A stretch of 51,569 nt of DNA from Oscillospiraceae bacterium (GTDB lineage Bacteria > Bacillota > Clostridia > Oscillospirales > Acutalibacteraceae), in assembly GCA_902772935.1 (NCBI GenBank), contig CACYCR010000046.1, positions 1 to 51,569 on the forward strand, read 5' to 3'. The position numbers and the translations under genes are program-made. Below are positions 34,577-42,511 of this stretch, one piece after another. How positions within the stretch are numbered: position 1 is the first letter of the stretch; every line of letters starts with the position of its first letter. The notes under the pieces are model-generated. The model worked only from the letters and a program-made list of their open reading frames with translations, had not been told where the DNA came from and ran no database searches.

Positions 34577-35686
34577 GTGGAACAGCTCCATTTTAAAAAC
34601 GGACAATTCAAAATCATGCAGATCGCCGACCCACAGGAGGTCTCGTTTGTCCACTCGGACACCATCCGCCTGATCGATCTTGCACTTGAACGGGAACAAC
34701 CGGACCTTGTTGTTTTCACCGGTGATCAGATCAAGGGGTACTCCGCGACCTTTCTCGGCAGCACAATGCAAAAAATCGACCGTGTGCTTTCTGAAATGCT
34801 TTCACCGATCGAAGCGCGCCACATTCCGTTTTGTGTCACCTTCGGCAATCACGATGACAACTGCGGCATTGCAAACCACCTGCAAATGCCGCTCTACGCA
34901 AAGCATAAAGGCTTTGTGCAGGGCGTTCCGCGCAGTGCCGACGATCAGGGTACATTTTCGTTGCAGATATTTGACAGCGCACAAAAGCGTCCCGTATTCG
35001 CGCTGTACCTCTTCGACAGCGGAAAAAAGAAAGACGGGCGCTATCCCCCGCTGAAACCGGAACAAATTGCATGGTACCGTACGGAACGCGAAAGGCTGCG
35101 CAAAGAATCCGGGCAGTATCTCCCGGCACTGGTCTTCCAGCATATTCCCCTACCAGAATACTTTGATGTTCTGTCGCGCACCGAGAAGAAGAAAAAAGGT
35201 GCAGTTGAAGCGTTCGGCGCCCATAAAAATGAATGGTACGTTCTGCCGCAGGATGCCGTCAGATGCGGTGATTTTCTCGGCGAAGCTCCGGCTGCGGCTG
35301 ATTGGAACGGCGGACAGTTTGAAGCATTGAAAGAAAAAGGTGACGTACTCGGCGTCTTTGTCGGGCACGATCACAACAACAGCTTTGTGCTGCCTTATCA
35401 GGGCATCGACCTCGGTTATACACAGGGCGCAGGCTTTCATGTTTACGGACCAGGCGCAAAACGCGGTGTGCGGATTTTTACTTTACACGAAGACGATCCA
35501 CGGCGCTATGAAACGCGCACAGTCACCATGGAGATGCTATGCAATTACAAGCCGAAAGACCCTGTCGGTGAATACCTGCTTGTGCATGCGCCAACTTCAC
35601 CGCAGCAGGTTACGCGGCACATCCCGAAAGTTCTCGCCGGCATCATCGTCACTGCGGCAGCCGCCATCTTCTTCAAAAAGAAATAA
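34577..35686 (+). CDS. Metallophosphoesterase with C-terminal membrane anchor
   Basis: A 369-residue calcineurin-like phosphoesterase of the Dcr2/PhoD-like type. Metal-binding motifs are IMQIADPQEV (D-x-x-like first site), VVFTGDQIKG (GD), VTFGNHDDN (GNHD), VFQHIPLPEY and FVGHDHNNSF (GHDH). A short hydrophobic C-terminal segment, VLAGIIVTAAAAIFFKKK, may anchor it in the membrane. No N-terminal signal is seen, so the catalytic domain may be cytosolic. The start is GTG at 34577, nine bases after AAAGGA; the open frame extends upstream over the divergent promoter region. Substrate unknown. Confidence 0.85.
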   Translation: MEQLHFKNGQFKIMQIADPQEVSFVHSDTIRLIDLALEREQPDLVVFTGDQIKGYSATFLGSTMQKIDRVLSEMLSPIEARHIPFCVTFGNHDDNCGIANHLQMPLYAKHKGFVQGVPRSADDQGTFSLQIFDSAQKRPVFALYLFDSGKKKDGRYPPLKPEQIAWYRTERERLRKESGQYLPALVFQHIPLPEYFDVLSRTEKKKKGAVEAFGAHKNEWYVLPQDAVRCGDFLGEAPAAADWNGGQFEALKEKGDVLGVFVGHDHNNSFVLPYQGIDLGYTQGAGFHVYGPGAKRGVRIFTLHEDDPRRYETRTVTMEMLCNYKPKDPVGEYLLVHAPTSPQQVTRHIPKVLAGIIVTAAAAIFFKKK

Positions 35687-35703
35687 TGATTGCGTCATAA
35701 GAA

Positions 35704-35728
35704 CGCCGGAACCGCTGTGGCTCCGGCG
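35704..35728. terminator. Bidirectional terminator
   Basis: Stem CGCCGGA (35704-35710)/TCCGGCG (35722-35728), followed on plus by CTTTGC and a later T6 run. It lies between the convergent phosphoesterase and GH16 genes. Confidence 0.7.
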
Positions 35729-35745
35729 CTTTGCTTTGCGCTTTT

Positions 35746-36696
35746 TTACGGATGGATGCCGTCTGCTGCCGGCAGCAGAGACTTGTACTGATAGCAGCGT
35801 ACATAGTCTACAATGAACTCTGCAGGCCAGTTCTCGTCCGGCGTTTTACTGATTTTGCCGGTGCTGGTGCGGTCGGAGGATTGCACGCCGTCTTTTCCGC
35901 CGAATTCAACAGACAACAGCAAAAACTCCGGATTCTGTGAAACGCCGCCAGTAGACAGCCGCCCGGTTTCATGCCCGTTGATATAGAAGATGTATTCTTC
36001 CGGGCTCCACTCTACGCCGTAGGTGTTGTATTCTTTGTAAGGATCGCCGGCAAGATAGCTTTTGCCGATGGAATCGCCCTTTTCATCATCTCCGTAACCG
36101 TCATAATGAATGCCCGTACTGATGGCGTCCGCACCCCACCAATGGTCTTTATAGTAAAACGATTCGAACACATCCACTTCCGTGCCGTCCTGTCCGGAAC
36201 CGTCCACGTTGTAAACACCTTCGTTCATCATCCAGAATGCGCTCCACAGACCGGTTGCGGCCGGCAGAATGCACCGCGTTTCAAAGTAGCCGTAGGTCTG
36301 CTTATACTTGTCGCGAGTAACGATCTGCCCGGTGTACCAACCGGCACGGTAAGGCTTAAAATCAATCACATCATGCCACTGTTCATAGTAGCGGTTTTCG
36401 AGCGGATGGTCAAAATACTGCGCGGAAATGACGAGATTGCCGTCTCGTACAGAAATCATGTCTTCATGCCAGAAACCGCCCTTGCGTTCGGTAATCCACC
36501 ATTCATAACTCCACTTACTGCGATCCAGCGAGTCACCGTCGAACTCGTCGCTCCAGACAAGCTCGAACTGGTTCATATCTACCGTCTTTGTCTTTGACGG
36601 CAGATGCGGCAAACTCAGGAAGTTTGTCAGTGGGGTACTCAGTGAGGTCAGTGTCAAAAGTACCGCAAGAAACGCTTTCATCATCGAACGGAACAT
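35746..36696 (-). CDS. Secreted glycoside hydrolase family 16 protein (beta-glucanase-like)
   Basis: A 316-residue exported enzyme. A signal peptide covers roughly residues 1-27, and the GH16 jelly-roll starts at FELVWSDEFDGDSLD. The catalytic motif TEVDVFES supplies Glu173 (nucleophile), Asp175 and Glu178 (acid/base). GYFETRCILPAATGLWSAFWMM and YNTYGVEWSPEEYIFYING are typical family segments. Members cleave beta-1,3 or beta-1,3-1,4 glucans and related polysaccharides; the exact substrate is not evident. The ATG at 36696 is nine bases after AAGGAG, whereas the ATG at 36705 abuts it. It suggests use of plant or fungal beta-glucan. Confidence 0.93.
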   Translation of the reverse strand: MFRSMMKAFLAVLLTLTSLSTPLTNFLSLPHLPSKTKTVDMNQFELVWSDEFDGDSLDRSKWSYEWWITERKGGFWHEDMISVRDGNLVISAQYFDHPLENRYYEQWHDVIDFKPYRAGWYTGQIVTRDKYKQTYGYFETRCILPAATGLWSAFWMMNEGVYNVDGSGQDGTEVDVFESFYYKDHWWGADAISTGIHYDGYGDDEKGDSIGKSYLAGDPYKEYNTYGVEWSPEEYIFYINGHETGRLSTGGVSQNPEFLLLSVEFGGKDGVQSSDRTSTGKISKTPDENWPAEFIVDYVRCYQYKSLLPAADGIHP

Positions 36697-36727
36697 TGCT
36701 GTCATCTCCTTCGGTTATGATAGTTTT

Positions 36728-36756
36728 ATTATAACAGGCGATAAAGGAAAAGTCAA
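36728..36756 (-). promoter_or_regulatory. Sigma-A promoter for the GH16 gene
   Basis: Minus strand TTGACT (36756-36751), 17-bp spacer, TATAAT (36733-36728). Confidence 0.87.
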
Positions 36757-36782
36757 ATATATCTGACAACCGGCGTAGTAAT

Positions 36783-36830
36783 AAAAAACGACTGCACAAA
36801 CGGGTTTCTGCACCCGTGCAGTCGTTTTTT
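36783..36830. terminator. Strong bidirectional terminator
   Basis: A stem AAAAAACGACTGCAC (36783-36797)/GTGCAGTCGTTTTTT (36816-36830) encloses a smaller CGGGT/ACCCG pair. It ends the 36835 gene on minus and insulates the GH16 promoter. Confidence 0.88.
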
Positions 36831-36834
36831 GTTT

Positions 36835-37659
36835 TTACAGGATCCTGTCGCGCAGCAGTCGATACAGTACGTACCAAATCACCCAAACCAAAAGCACAGT
36901 GCCGCAAGACACGAGCAACGCCTGTGTAGACGCAGCGTGCAATGTGTTTTGTACAAAGGCATCAAATTTCGGTAAAAGATCCAAAGCCTTGATGAGAGCC
37001 GCAAAAACCCACGTCAGGACAACGATGATCAGAGACGTCAGGAAAAATCCGAACAATTCCGAAGAGAGCAAACGACCCAGCGGACCAAAAACAGAAAGAA
37101 GGCCAAGTATGATGACCGCCAACACGGTCAGCACAAAGATCGCAATGACAACAACATGAACTTGCTGCGGAAAATTTTGCTCTAACTTTTCCCAAATCAA
37201 AGACATCAAAAAAACAGAGAGAACAGCGACTGCCGATTCACCGAGCCACCAGACCCAGATATTTTTCCACATATTTCTGAGAAAAGAAAACAGTTTTTCA
37301 AGCAATTCGATCACCATGGCCAGAATCAGCAGTTTGCCTGCTCCATACAGGAGTAATTCGATCTTTAAACCTGCACTGTTATGAAGATCAATAACATCGG
37401 TCATTGGTTGGATCCACTTCGGGTAGAACTGAAGAAACAACTGGTTTACCAGCGCATTCGGGTCCGCGCTGACGCCTCGCATACCTATGGAGAGCGCTAC
37501 AAGAAAAATAATCACCATCATGTCGTACACACCGTAACCCAGTGCCACGGCAGACTTGAAACCGAAATGCATCACAATGCCTAAACCCAGCATTACGGCA
37601 CAGGCGATAAACAAAAAGCGAAATAGCGGACTTGTAACAAAGGCAGAAAGAAATTCCAT
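36835..37659 (-). CDS. Polytopic membrane protein of unknown function
   Basis: A 274-residue protein with about seven hydrophobic segments (near residues 8-32, 36-60, 100-124, 136-156, 166-190, 196-220 and 243-266). It has no recognised motif. A short extracellular or cytosolic stretch, RNMWKNIWVWWLGE, is rich in Trp. The start is the ATG at 37659, seven bases after GAGGTG; the ATG at 37665 is too near. It is preceded by a long terminator-like hairpin ending in T7 just before the ribosome site, so expression may be attenuated. Together with the 54-codon gene upstream it forms a small unit of unknown role. Confidence 0.75.
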   Translation of the reverse strand: MEFLSAFVTSPLFRFLFIACAVMLGLGIVMHFGFKSAVALGYGVYDMMVIIFLVALSIGMRGVSADPNALVNQLFLQFYPKWIQPMTDVIDLHNSAGLKIELLLYGAGKLLILAMVIELLEKLFSFLRNMWKNIWVWWLGESAVAVLSVFLMSLIWEKLEQNFPQQVHVVVIAIFVLTVLAVIILGLLSVFGPLGRLLSSELFGFFLTSLIIVVLTWVFAALIKALDLLPKFDAFVQNTLHAASTQALLVSCGTVLLVWVIWYVLYRLLRDRIL

Positions 37660-37672
37660 AATCATTCACCTC

Positions 37673-37746
37673 AAAAAAAGAGCCACTGACAAACCCGGCG
37701 TATCAAACAACCGTGACGATTTATTGATCCGAGTTCATCAGTGGCT
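37673..37746 (-). terminator. Long intercistronic hairpin with T tract (possible attenuator)
   Basis: Minus strand AGCCACTGA (37746-37738) pairs with TCAGTGGCT (37689-37681); inside it AACTCGG pairs with CCGGGTT and ATCAA with TTGAT, giving a long interrupted stem. TTTTTTT follows at 37679-37673, immediately before the ribosome site of the 37659 gene. Confidence 0.75.
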
Positions 37747-37777
37747 ACTTAAATTGTCATCGACGCACAGTTTCAGA

Positions 37778-37942
37778 TTATTCGCCGGTTTCTTCCGTCG
37801 AGGTTTCCGCTTTGTCTTCAGCAAGGCCGATCAGCTTGAGAATCACAAGCATCACAACACGCAGAGGGCCTTCACCTGTAGCGTTGAAAATACCTTCCAG
37901 CAGGCTTGCCAGTTTCTTTCCGAAATCCAATAATCCGTCCAT
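37778..37942 (-). CDS. Small protein of unknown function (54 residues)
   Basis: A 54-residue peptide: an amphipathic N-terminal half (LLDFGKKLASLLEGIF), a hydrophobic stretch LRVVMLVILKLIGLAE and an acidic, Thr/Glu-rich tail. The ATG lies nine bases after AAAGGA, behind a consensus-like promoter and a hairpin-rich leader. The hydrophobic segment is short for a membrane span, so a peripheral membrane or regulatory role is possible. No family is recognised. It is co-oriented with the 274-residue membrane protein downstream. Confidence 0.65.
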   Translation of the reverse strand: MDGLLDFGKKLASLLEGIFNATGEGPLRVVMLVILKLIGLAEDKAETSTEETGE

Positions 37943-37963
37943 TTCATTCCATCCTTTCTTCGA

Positions 37964-38020
37964 ACCCGGATGAAGCCGGGCCATTTTAACAGTTTTAACA
38001 GCCGAAGAGTCCTTCGACTG
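37964..38020 (-). promoter_or_regulatory. Structured leader of the 54-residue gene
   Basis: Two hairpins follow the promoter on the minus strand: ACAG-t-CGAAG-gact-CTTCG-g-CTGT (38020-37999) and CCCGG-cttcat-CCGGG (37980-37965). Between them CTGTTAAAA is repeated directly. No known riboswitch class was recognised. Confidence 0.45.
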
Positions 38021-38025
38021 TATTC

Positions 38026-38054
38026 AGTATAACACACTTCGAATGGTATTGCAA
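38026..38054 (-). promoter_or_regulatory. Sigma-A promoter for the 37942 gene
   Basis: Minus strand TTGCAA (38054-38049), 17-bp spacer, TATACT (38031-38026). Confidence 0.75.
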
Positions 38055-38065
38055 GTAGAATTTGA

Positions 38066-38998
38066 TCAATCATCAAACAGTGGTGTCGAAAAATATCGTT
38101 CCGCCGTATCCGGCAGCACCGTTACAACCGTTTTACCTTTGCCGAGTTTTTTTGCAAGGCGCAGTGCTGCCGCAACATTCGTCCCGCTGGAAATACCGCA
38201 CATGATGCCTTCTCTGGAGGCAAGCTCCTTGGATACGCGAATGGCTTCCTCGTCCTCGATGATACAGATATCGTCGTAAATATTGACGTTGAGGATCGGC
38301 GGGACAATGCCGTCGCCGATGCCCATCTGCACATGCGTACCGATTGAACCGCCGGAAAGGATCGCGGCGTTTTTCGGTTCGACAGCCCAGATGATCATGT
38401 CCGTGTTTTCTTTTTTCAGTGTTTCACCGATACCGGTGATCGTGCCGCCGGTACCGATGCCGGAACAAAAGCCGTCAATCGGTTTGCCGACCTGCTGCAG
38501 AATCTCAATGCCGGTCCGACTGCGTTGAATATCTGCATTTGCCGGATTTTCAAATTGCTGCGGCACAAAAATGTTCGGGTTTTCATCACGTAATTTCAGC
38601 GCCGTCGCGAGACATTCTTCAATGCACTTGCCGATATTGCCGTCATCATGAACGAGACGGACTTCTGCGCCATAATGATTCACCAGTTTACGGCGTTCTT
38701 CACTGACGGAATCCGGCATGATAATGATCGTGCGATAGCCCTTGACTGCGCCGACGAGTGCAAGGCCAATGCCCTGATTGCCGCTTGTCGGTTCTACAAT
38801 AATAGAATCCTGATTCAAAAGGCCCTGCTCTTCCGCTCTTGTAATCATGTTCAATGCGGTGCGCGTTTTGATGGAACCGCCGATATTCAGTCCTTCAAAT
38901 TTTACAAGAATCTCCGCGCCGTCCGGATCCGGCAGATGCTGCAGACGGATCATCGGCGTATCGCCGATTGCTTCGAGAATATTATTATATACAGCCAA
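38066..38998 (-). CDS. cysK: Cysteine synthase family PLP enzyme
   Basis: A 310-residue PLP enzyme of the O-acetylserine sulfhydrylase fold. PLP Lys44 lies in GGSIKTRTALNMI, where most CysK proteins have KDRIA. The substrate loop reads EPTSGNQGIGLA instead of the usual TSGNTG. GIGTGGTITGIGETL binds the PLP phosphate. The likely reaction is O-acetylserine plus sulfide to cysteine, but the two altered motifs leave room for another acceptor or amino substrate. The start is TTG at 38998, eight bases after TAGGAG. No cysE or sulfur-uptake gene lies nearby. Confidence 0.85.
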   Translation of the reverse strand: MAVYNNILEAIGDTPMIRLQHLPDPDGAEILVKFEGLNIGGSIKTRTALNMITRAEEQGLLNQDSIIVEPTSGNQGIGLALVGAVKGYRTIIIMPDSVSEERRKLVNHYGAEVRLVHDDGNIGKCIEECLATALKLRDENPNIFVPQQFENPANADIQRSRTGIEILQQVGKPIDGFCSGIGTGGTITGIGETLKKENTDMIIWAVEPKNAAILSGGSIGTHVQMGIGDGIVPPILNVNIYDDICIIEDEEAIRVSKELASREGIMCGISSGTNVAAALRLAKKLGKGKTVVTVLPDTAERYFSTPLFDD

Positions 38999-39043
38999 AA
39001 CAGATGCTCCTAACGTTCTTTCTTAAAATTCATGAACTTCGTT

Positions 39044-39072
39044 ATTATAAACGAAAAGGGCTGCAATTGCAA
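39044..39072 (-). promoter_or_regulatory. Sigma-A promoter for cysK
   Basis: Minus strand TTGCAA (39072-39067), 17-bp spacer, TATAAT (39049-39044). The -35 falls inside the terminator hairpin of the upstream operon. Confidence 0.72.
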
Positions 39073-39080
39073 GCCCTTTT
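39054..39080 (-). terminator. Terminator of the U32/mltG operon
   Basis: AAAAGGGCT (39080-39072 on minus) pairs with AGCCCTTTT (39062-39054), the second arm providing the T run. Confidence 0.75.
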
Positions 39081-39137
39081 CCATGTTTTTTATCTTATAA
39101 CACCGAACAAAACTGTAGTTGTTGTCAGTCAGAGCAC

Positions 39138-40370
39138 TTACCGTGCCTTACGCAAAATCGCGTCTTTCAACAGCGGGCGTTCACAGGCAAACGAAAATGC
39201 CATCATGGGATGATTCGTCGCGTCGATCATGTCGCCTGCTTCATTTCGCAGATCCTGCGCTGTCACGGAAAACGGCGCCTGTCCGGGCAACAGCACTTCA
39301 AGCGTATCTCCGGTAAAAAAGCGGTTGCGCTGCGTGCAGTACACCCGGCCGTTTTCACTGTGATCAACAATCGCCATCACATCCCATACACGGTTGTAGC
39401 CACCACGAAAGCTGATGTTGGCGTCGTCCTTCGGGTCACCGAAAAAAAAGCCCGTGCAATAATCTCGATAACTGACTTTTTGTACTTCGTCCAGAATCCA
39501 CTGTGCCGGACGGTATGTCGGCGAAGGCGCTGCCAGATATCCGTCGATCGCCTGCCGGTAAGCATTCGTAATCACCGCCACATAGTATTCGCTTTTCGCG
39601 CGGCCTTCAATCTTAAAGGAATCGATGCCCGCATCGATCAGTTCCGGCAGATGGTCGATCATGCAAAGATCCTTCGCATTCAGTATGAACGTGCCGCCGT
39701 CCCGATCTTCAATCGGGAAGAACTGCCCGGGACGCTTTTCTTCCACAAGGCTGTAGTTCCAGCGGCAGGGCTGTGCGCAGTCACCGCGGTTGGAATCTCT
39801 GCCGACCAGATAATTAGACAGCAGACATCGTCCGGAAAACGAAACGCACATCGCGCCGTGAACAAAACACTCCAACTCCATATCTGACGGAATGTTTTTC
39901 CGGATGGTCCGGATTTCTTCCAAAGAGAGTTCCCGCGCCAGCACCGCGCGTTTTGCTCCGAGGCGGTAAAACGCTTCGGCTGCCGCAAAGTTTACAATGC
40001 CTGCCTGCGTCGAAATATGGATTTCTGTCTGCGGTGCATACCGTTTTGCATAGTCCAGAACACCGAGATCGGAAATGATGAATGCGTCAACGCCGCATTG
40101 CGCGGCATGATCCAAAAACTGCGGCAGCAGGTTGAGCTCCCGATTGCGCGGCAGGACGTTGACCGTCAGATAGACGTTAACGCCGGCTGTATGCGCGCAG
40201 GCAACGGCTTCTTCAAGCTGTTCACTGTCAAAGTTTTCAGGCGCTGAACGCATCCCGAACATTGTACCGCCAAGATAAACAGCATCGGCCCCAAATCGAA
40301 TTGCAGCCTTGAGCCGCTCAATGTCACCGACCGGCGCGAGCAGCTCAGGGCGTTTTTCATTTTGTTTCAT
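39138..40370 (-). CDS. trhP: Peptidase U32 family protein, probable tRNA hydroxylation enzyme TrhP
   Basis: A 410-residue U32-family protein: ELLAPVGDIERLKAAIRFGADAVYLGG at the N-terminus (TIM-barrel-like), the family segment ECFVHGAMCVSFSGRCLLSN near residue 165, and later Cys (RGDCAQPCRW) expected to bind an Fe-S cluster. Although named peptidases, U32 proteins such as YrrN/YrrO (TrhP) and RlhA act in RNA hydroxylation. The context supports TrhP: in Bacillus trhP genes follow mltG (yrrL), and here the mltG stop overlaps this start (TAATG). The product would form 5-hydroxyuridine at tRNA position 34. Assignment is by family and context. Confidence 0.82.
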   Translation of the reverse strand: MKQNEKRPELLAPVGDIERLKAAIRFGADAVYLGGTMFGMRSAPENFDSEQLEEAVACAHTAGVNVYLTVNVLPRNRELNLLPQFLDHAAQCGVDAFIISDLGVLDYAKRYAPQTEIHISTQAGIVNFAAAEAFYRLGAKRAVLARELSLEEIRTIRKNIPSDMELECFVHGAMCVSFSGRCLLSNYLVGRDSNRGDCAQPCRWNYSLVEEKRPGQFFPIEDRDGGTFILNAKDLCMIDHLPELIDAGIDSFKIEGRAKSEYYVAVITNAYRQAIDGYLAAPSPTYRPAQWILDEVQKVSYRDYCTGFFFGDPKDDANISFRGGYNRVWDVMAIVDHSENGRVYCTQRNRFFTGDTLEVLLPGQAPFSVTAQDLRNEAGDMIDATNHPMMAFSFACERPLLKDAILRKAR

Positions 40371-41923
40371 TATTTATCAAAGAGGACCTTTTCCGTGTTG
40401 CGCTGATGCTCTTCCGCGGTCGAAGCGTAGTAAACTTCGCCCTGCGCATCGTGGCAGAAGAAGTGGTAATTTGTCTCGTTCGGTTCGAGTGCCGCTTCGA
40501 TTGCGTCGACACCGGGGTTACAAATCGGTCCCGGCGGCAGGCCGTTGACGTTGTACGTATTGTACGCATCAAGATAAATCGAATAATACACTTCGTTGAA
40601 CAAGCCGTATTCATTCACAGCCGTGATATACTCTTTGGTCGAGTTCATCTGCAACTGCGGATACGTCGCGGAATCCCGCAGACGATTATGCAGCACGGAG
40701 GAGATGTCCTTCATCTGCGAGCTGTCTTTTGCTTCGCGCTGAATGATGGACGCAAGCGTCAGGACCTGATCCATGCTCATGCCGATTGCTTTGGCTTTCT
40801 GGCTGTATTCCTTCTTCCACTTGTTTTCAAAGTTTTCGAACAGCTTTTTCAGCACGGAGTTCGCACTTTCGCCGATGAAGAATTCATACGTATCCGGGAA
40901 CAGATAGCCTTCCGCCTTGAGATAGCGACCGGAATTTGCGGGGATTCTCTTATAGAACGCATACTGTCCGCCGACAATATCGAGGTTTGCATACAGTTTT
41001 TCCGCCGTGCAGACGTTATATTTTTCGATCCGCTCAAAGATCTTTGCAATCGTCCAGCCTTCGGGGAAGGTCAGTCGGACGGTATCTTTAGACGTCGAAC
41101 CGGCATTCTTGATCTCTTCCATCATTTCTTCGAGCGTAGCATCCGTCTCAAAGTAATAGACACCGGGCTCATAATGCACGTCGATCTCTTTGCCGAGTTT
41201 TCTGTTATAGTACTTGTCATAGTGACGGAATTGCAGAAACAGCTTGCAAAGCATCTTTTGCTTAATCAGACCGCTGTCGCAGAGGATCCCGTAAACATCA
41301 TCAAACCCGCTGCCCTCCGGAATGACTACGGAGACGCTCGAGCTGCCGTCCTTATTGATCGCCAGAATATCGTTGATCGTGGAGAGCGCCGTTGCGGAGA
41401 CCGTCGCGGTGATGATCGAAATGCAGATCAGCACGCTCAGGAAGATCAAAAAGCGACGGACACGGCGTGCCTTGCGCTTTGCTTTCTGCTCAGCCGTCAG
41501 CGGCATTTTGCGTTTTTTGCCGTTAGCTTTCTTCGCAGGCTGTCTTGTCGGCGCAGCAGATTTTCCGGCTGCGGCCGGGCGCTGCTGTCCCTGTGCGGGA
41601 ACACGCTGCTGCGTACCTGCCGGACGGTTCGCCGCGGGTCTCTGTGTTGCAGCAGGTCTTTGCGCTGCAGGCCGCTGCTGAGAAGCGCCTGTGCGCATCG
41701 GCGTCTGTCGGCCCTGCGGCTGCGGCATCGGTCTGCCCTGCTGCGGGCGGCGCGGTGTCTGCGCAGCGTTCTGCGGCTGATAGGCCGGCGGCTGGTTGTC
41801 GTAGCCTTCAATATTCACTTTGAATTCACCCTGCCGCGGATTTGTTCCGGGATAATAGCTGTCAAACCCGGAAGCAGGCTGTTTGCCGTGCTGATTTTCG
41901 TTTGGAAAATTACGCTCGTCCAT
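40370..41923 (-). CDS. mltG: Endolytic transglycosylase MltG
   Basis: A 517-residue protein. Residues 1-160 are a disordered cytosolic tail rich in Gln, Pro, Arg and Ala (QRPAAQRPAATQRPAANRPA-type repeats), then a basic cluster and a transmembrane segment (about 161-182). The extracellular YceG domain has VVIPEGSGFDDVYGIL (LysM-like) and catalytic Glu in TLASIIQREAKDSSQM near residue 395, then GLPPGPICNPGVDAIEAA. It cleaves nascent glycan strands and helps end polymerisation. The repetitive tail is longer than usual. It overlaps trhP by one base. Confidence 0.95.
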   Translation of the reverse strand: MDERNFPNENQHGKQPASGFDSYYPGTNPRQGEFKVNIEGYDNQPPAYQPQNAAQTPRRPQQGRPMPQPQGRQTPMRTGASQQRPAAQRPAATQRPAANRPAGTQQRVPAQGQQRPAAAGKSAAPTRQPAKKANGKKRKMPLTAEQKAKRKARRVRRFLIFLSVLICISIITATVSATALSTINDILAINKDGSSSVSVVIPEGSGFDDVYGILCDSGLIKQKMLCKLFLQFRHYDKYYNRKLGKEIDVHYEPGVYYFETDATLEEMMEEIKNAGSTSKDTVRLTFPEGWTIAKIFERIEKYNVCTAEKLYANLDIVGGQYAFYKRIPANSGRYLKAEGYLFPDTYEFFIGESANSVLKKLFENFENKWKKEYSQKAKAIGMSMDQVLTLASIIQREAKDSSQMKDISSVLHNRLRDSATYPQLQMNSTKEYITAVNEYGLFNEVYYSIYLDAYNTYNVNGLPPGPICNPGVDAIEAALEPNETNYHFFCHDAQGEVYYASTAEEHQRNTEKVLFDK

Positions 41924-41947
41924 GTGATTGCTCCTTTTGCGAAAATG

Positions 41948-42511
41948 TTATATCTGAATCATTGTTTGTTCCGTGATTATCGACTGCACCGGTCGGTCGT
42001 GTGCTTCATGCGGAAGGCATTGCGTCATGCACGCGCTGAAACATAGTCCCGCTGTCCGGCCGGGATAGTCGGAAAGAAAGCGATCATAAAACCCGCCGCC
42101 GTACCCGAGGCGGTACCCCGCATCATCAAATGCAAGACCGGGAACAACGCAAAACGTGTGTGCGCTCGCTTTAGCTACTTCGCTGTCCGTGCGCGGTTCC
42201 GGGATGCCGTATGGCGGCGACGGCCGCAGGACGTCCAGCGATTCGATCCGGTAAAAGAGCATGCTGCCGTCTGCAAAACACCGCGGTACAGCAACGGCTT
42301 TCCCCCGTGCAAAGCAGGCGTTCAGAAATGCGTGTGTGTCCGGCTCACTGTCAAATGACACAAAGCAGAACACCTGATCCGCTGCCAAAAAATCGGGGTG
42401 CTGCAACAGATGCTTTGTCATCCGCTCTTGCGCTTCACTGCGATTTTCGATATCGGCGCGTCTGTTTTTGAATGTCCGCCGCAGCGCACTCTTTTCTGTC
42501 AGCAAGGACAT
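41948..42511 (-). CDS. 5-formyltetrahydrofolate cyclo-ligase
   Basis: A 187-residue enzyme of the MTHFS family. EKSALRRTFKNRRADI opens the protein, and the ATP/substrate-binding LGYGGGFYDRFLS motif is near residue 138, preceded by VVPGLAFDDAGYR. It converts 5-formyl-THF to 5,10-methenyl-THF. It overlaps the DJ-1-like gene by 13 bases and is followed by mltG 24 bases later, an operon arrangement without obvious functional link except that folates also feature in folT and thyX in this window. Confidence 0.94.
   Translation of the reverse strand: MSLLTEKSALRRTFKNRRADIENRSEAQERMTKHLLQHPDFLAADQVFCFVSFDSEPDTHAFLNACFARGKAVAVPRCFADGSMLFYRIESLDVLRPSPPYGIPEPRTDSEVAKASAHTFCVVPGLAFDDAGYRLGYGGGFYDRFLSDYPGRTAGLCFSACMTQCLPHEAHDRPVQSIITEQTMIQI

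Noticed and set aside
41560..41760. Repeat array or CRISPR-like pattern in mltG
   Set aside because: It is the Gln/Pro/Ala-rich coding tail of MltG with imperfect codon-level repeats, not evenly spaced direct repeats.
40406..42046. A 546-codon plus-strand open frame opposite mltG
   Set aside because: Antisense shadow of mltG; composition is His/Arg/Leu-rich without domain structure.
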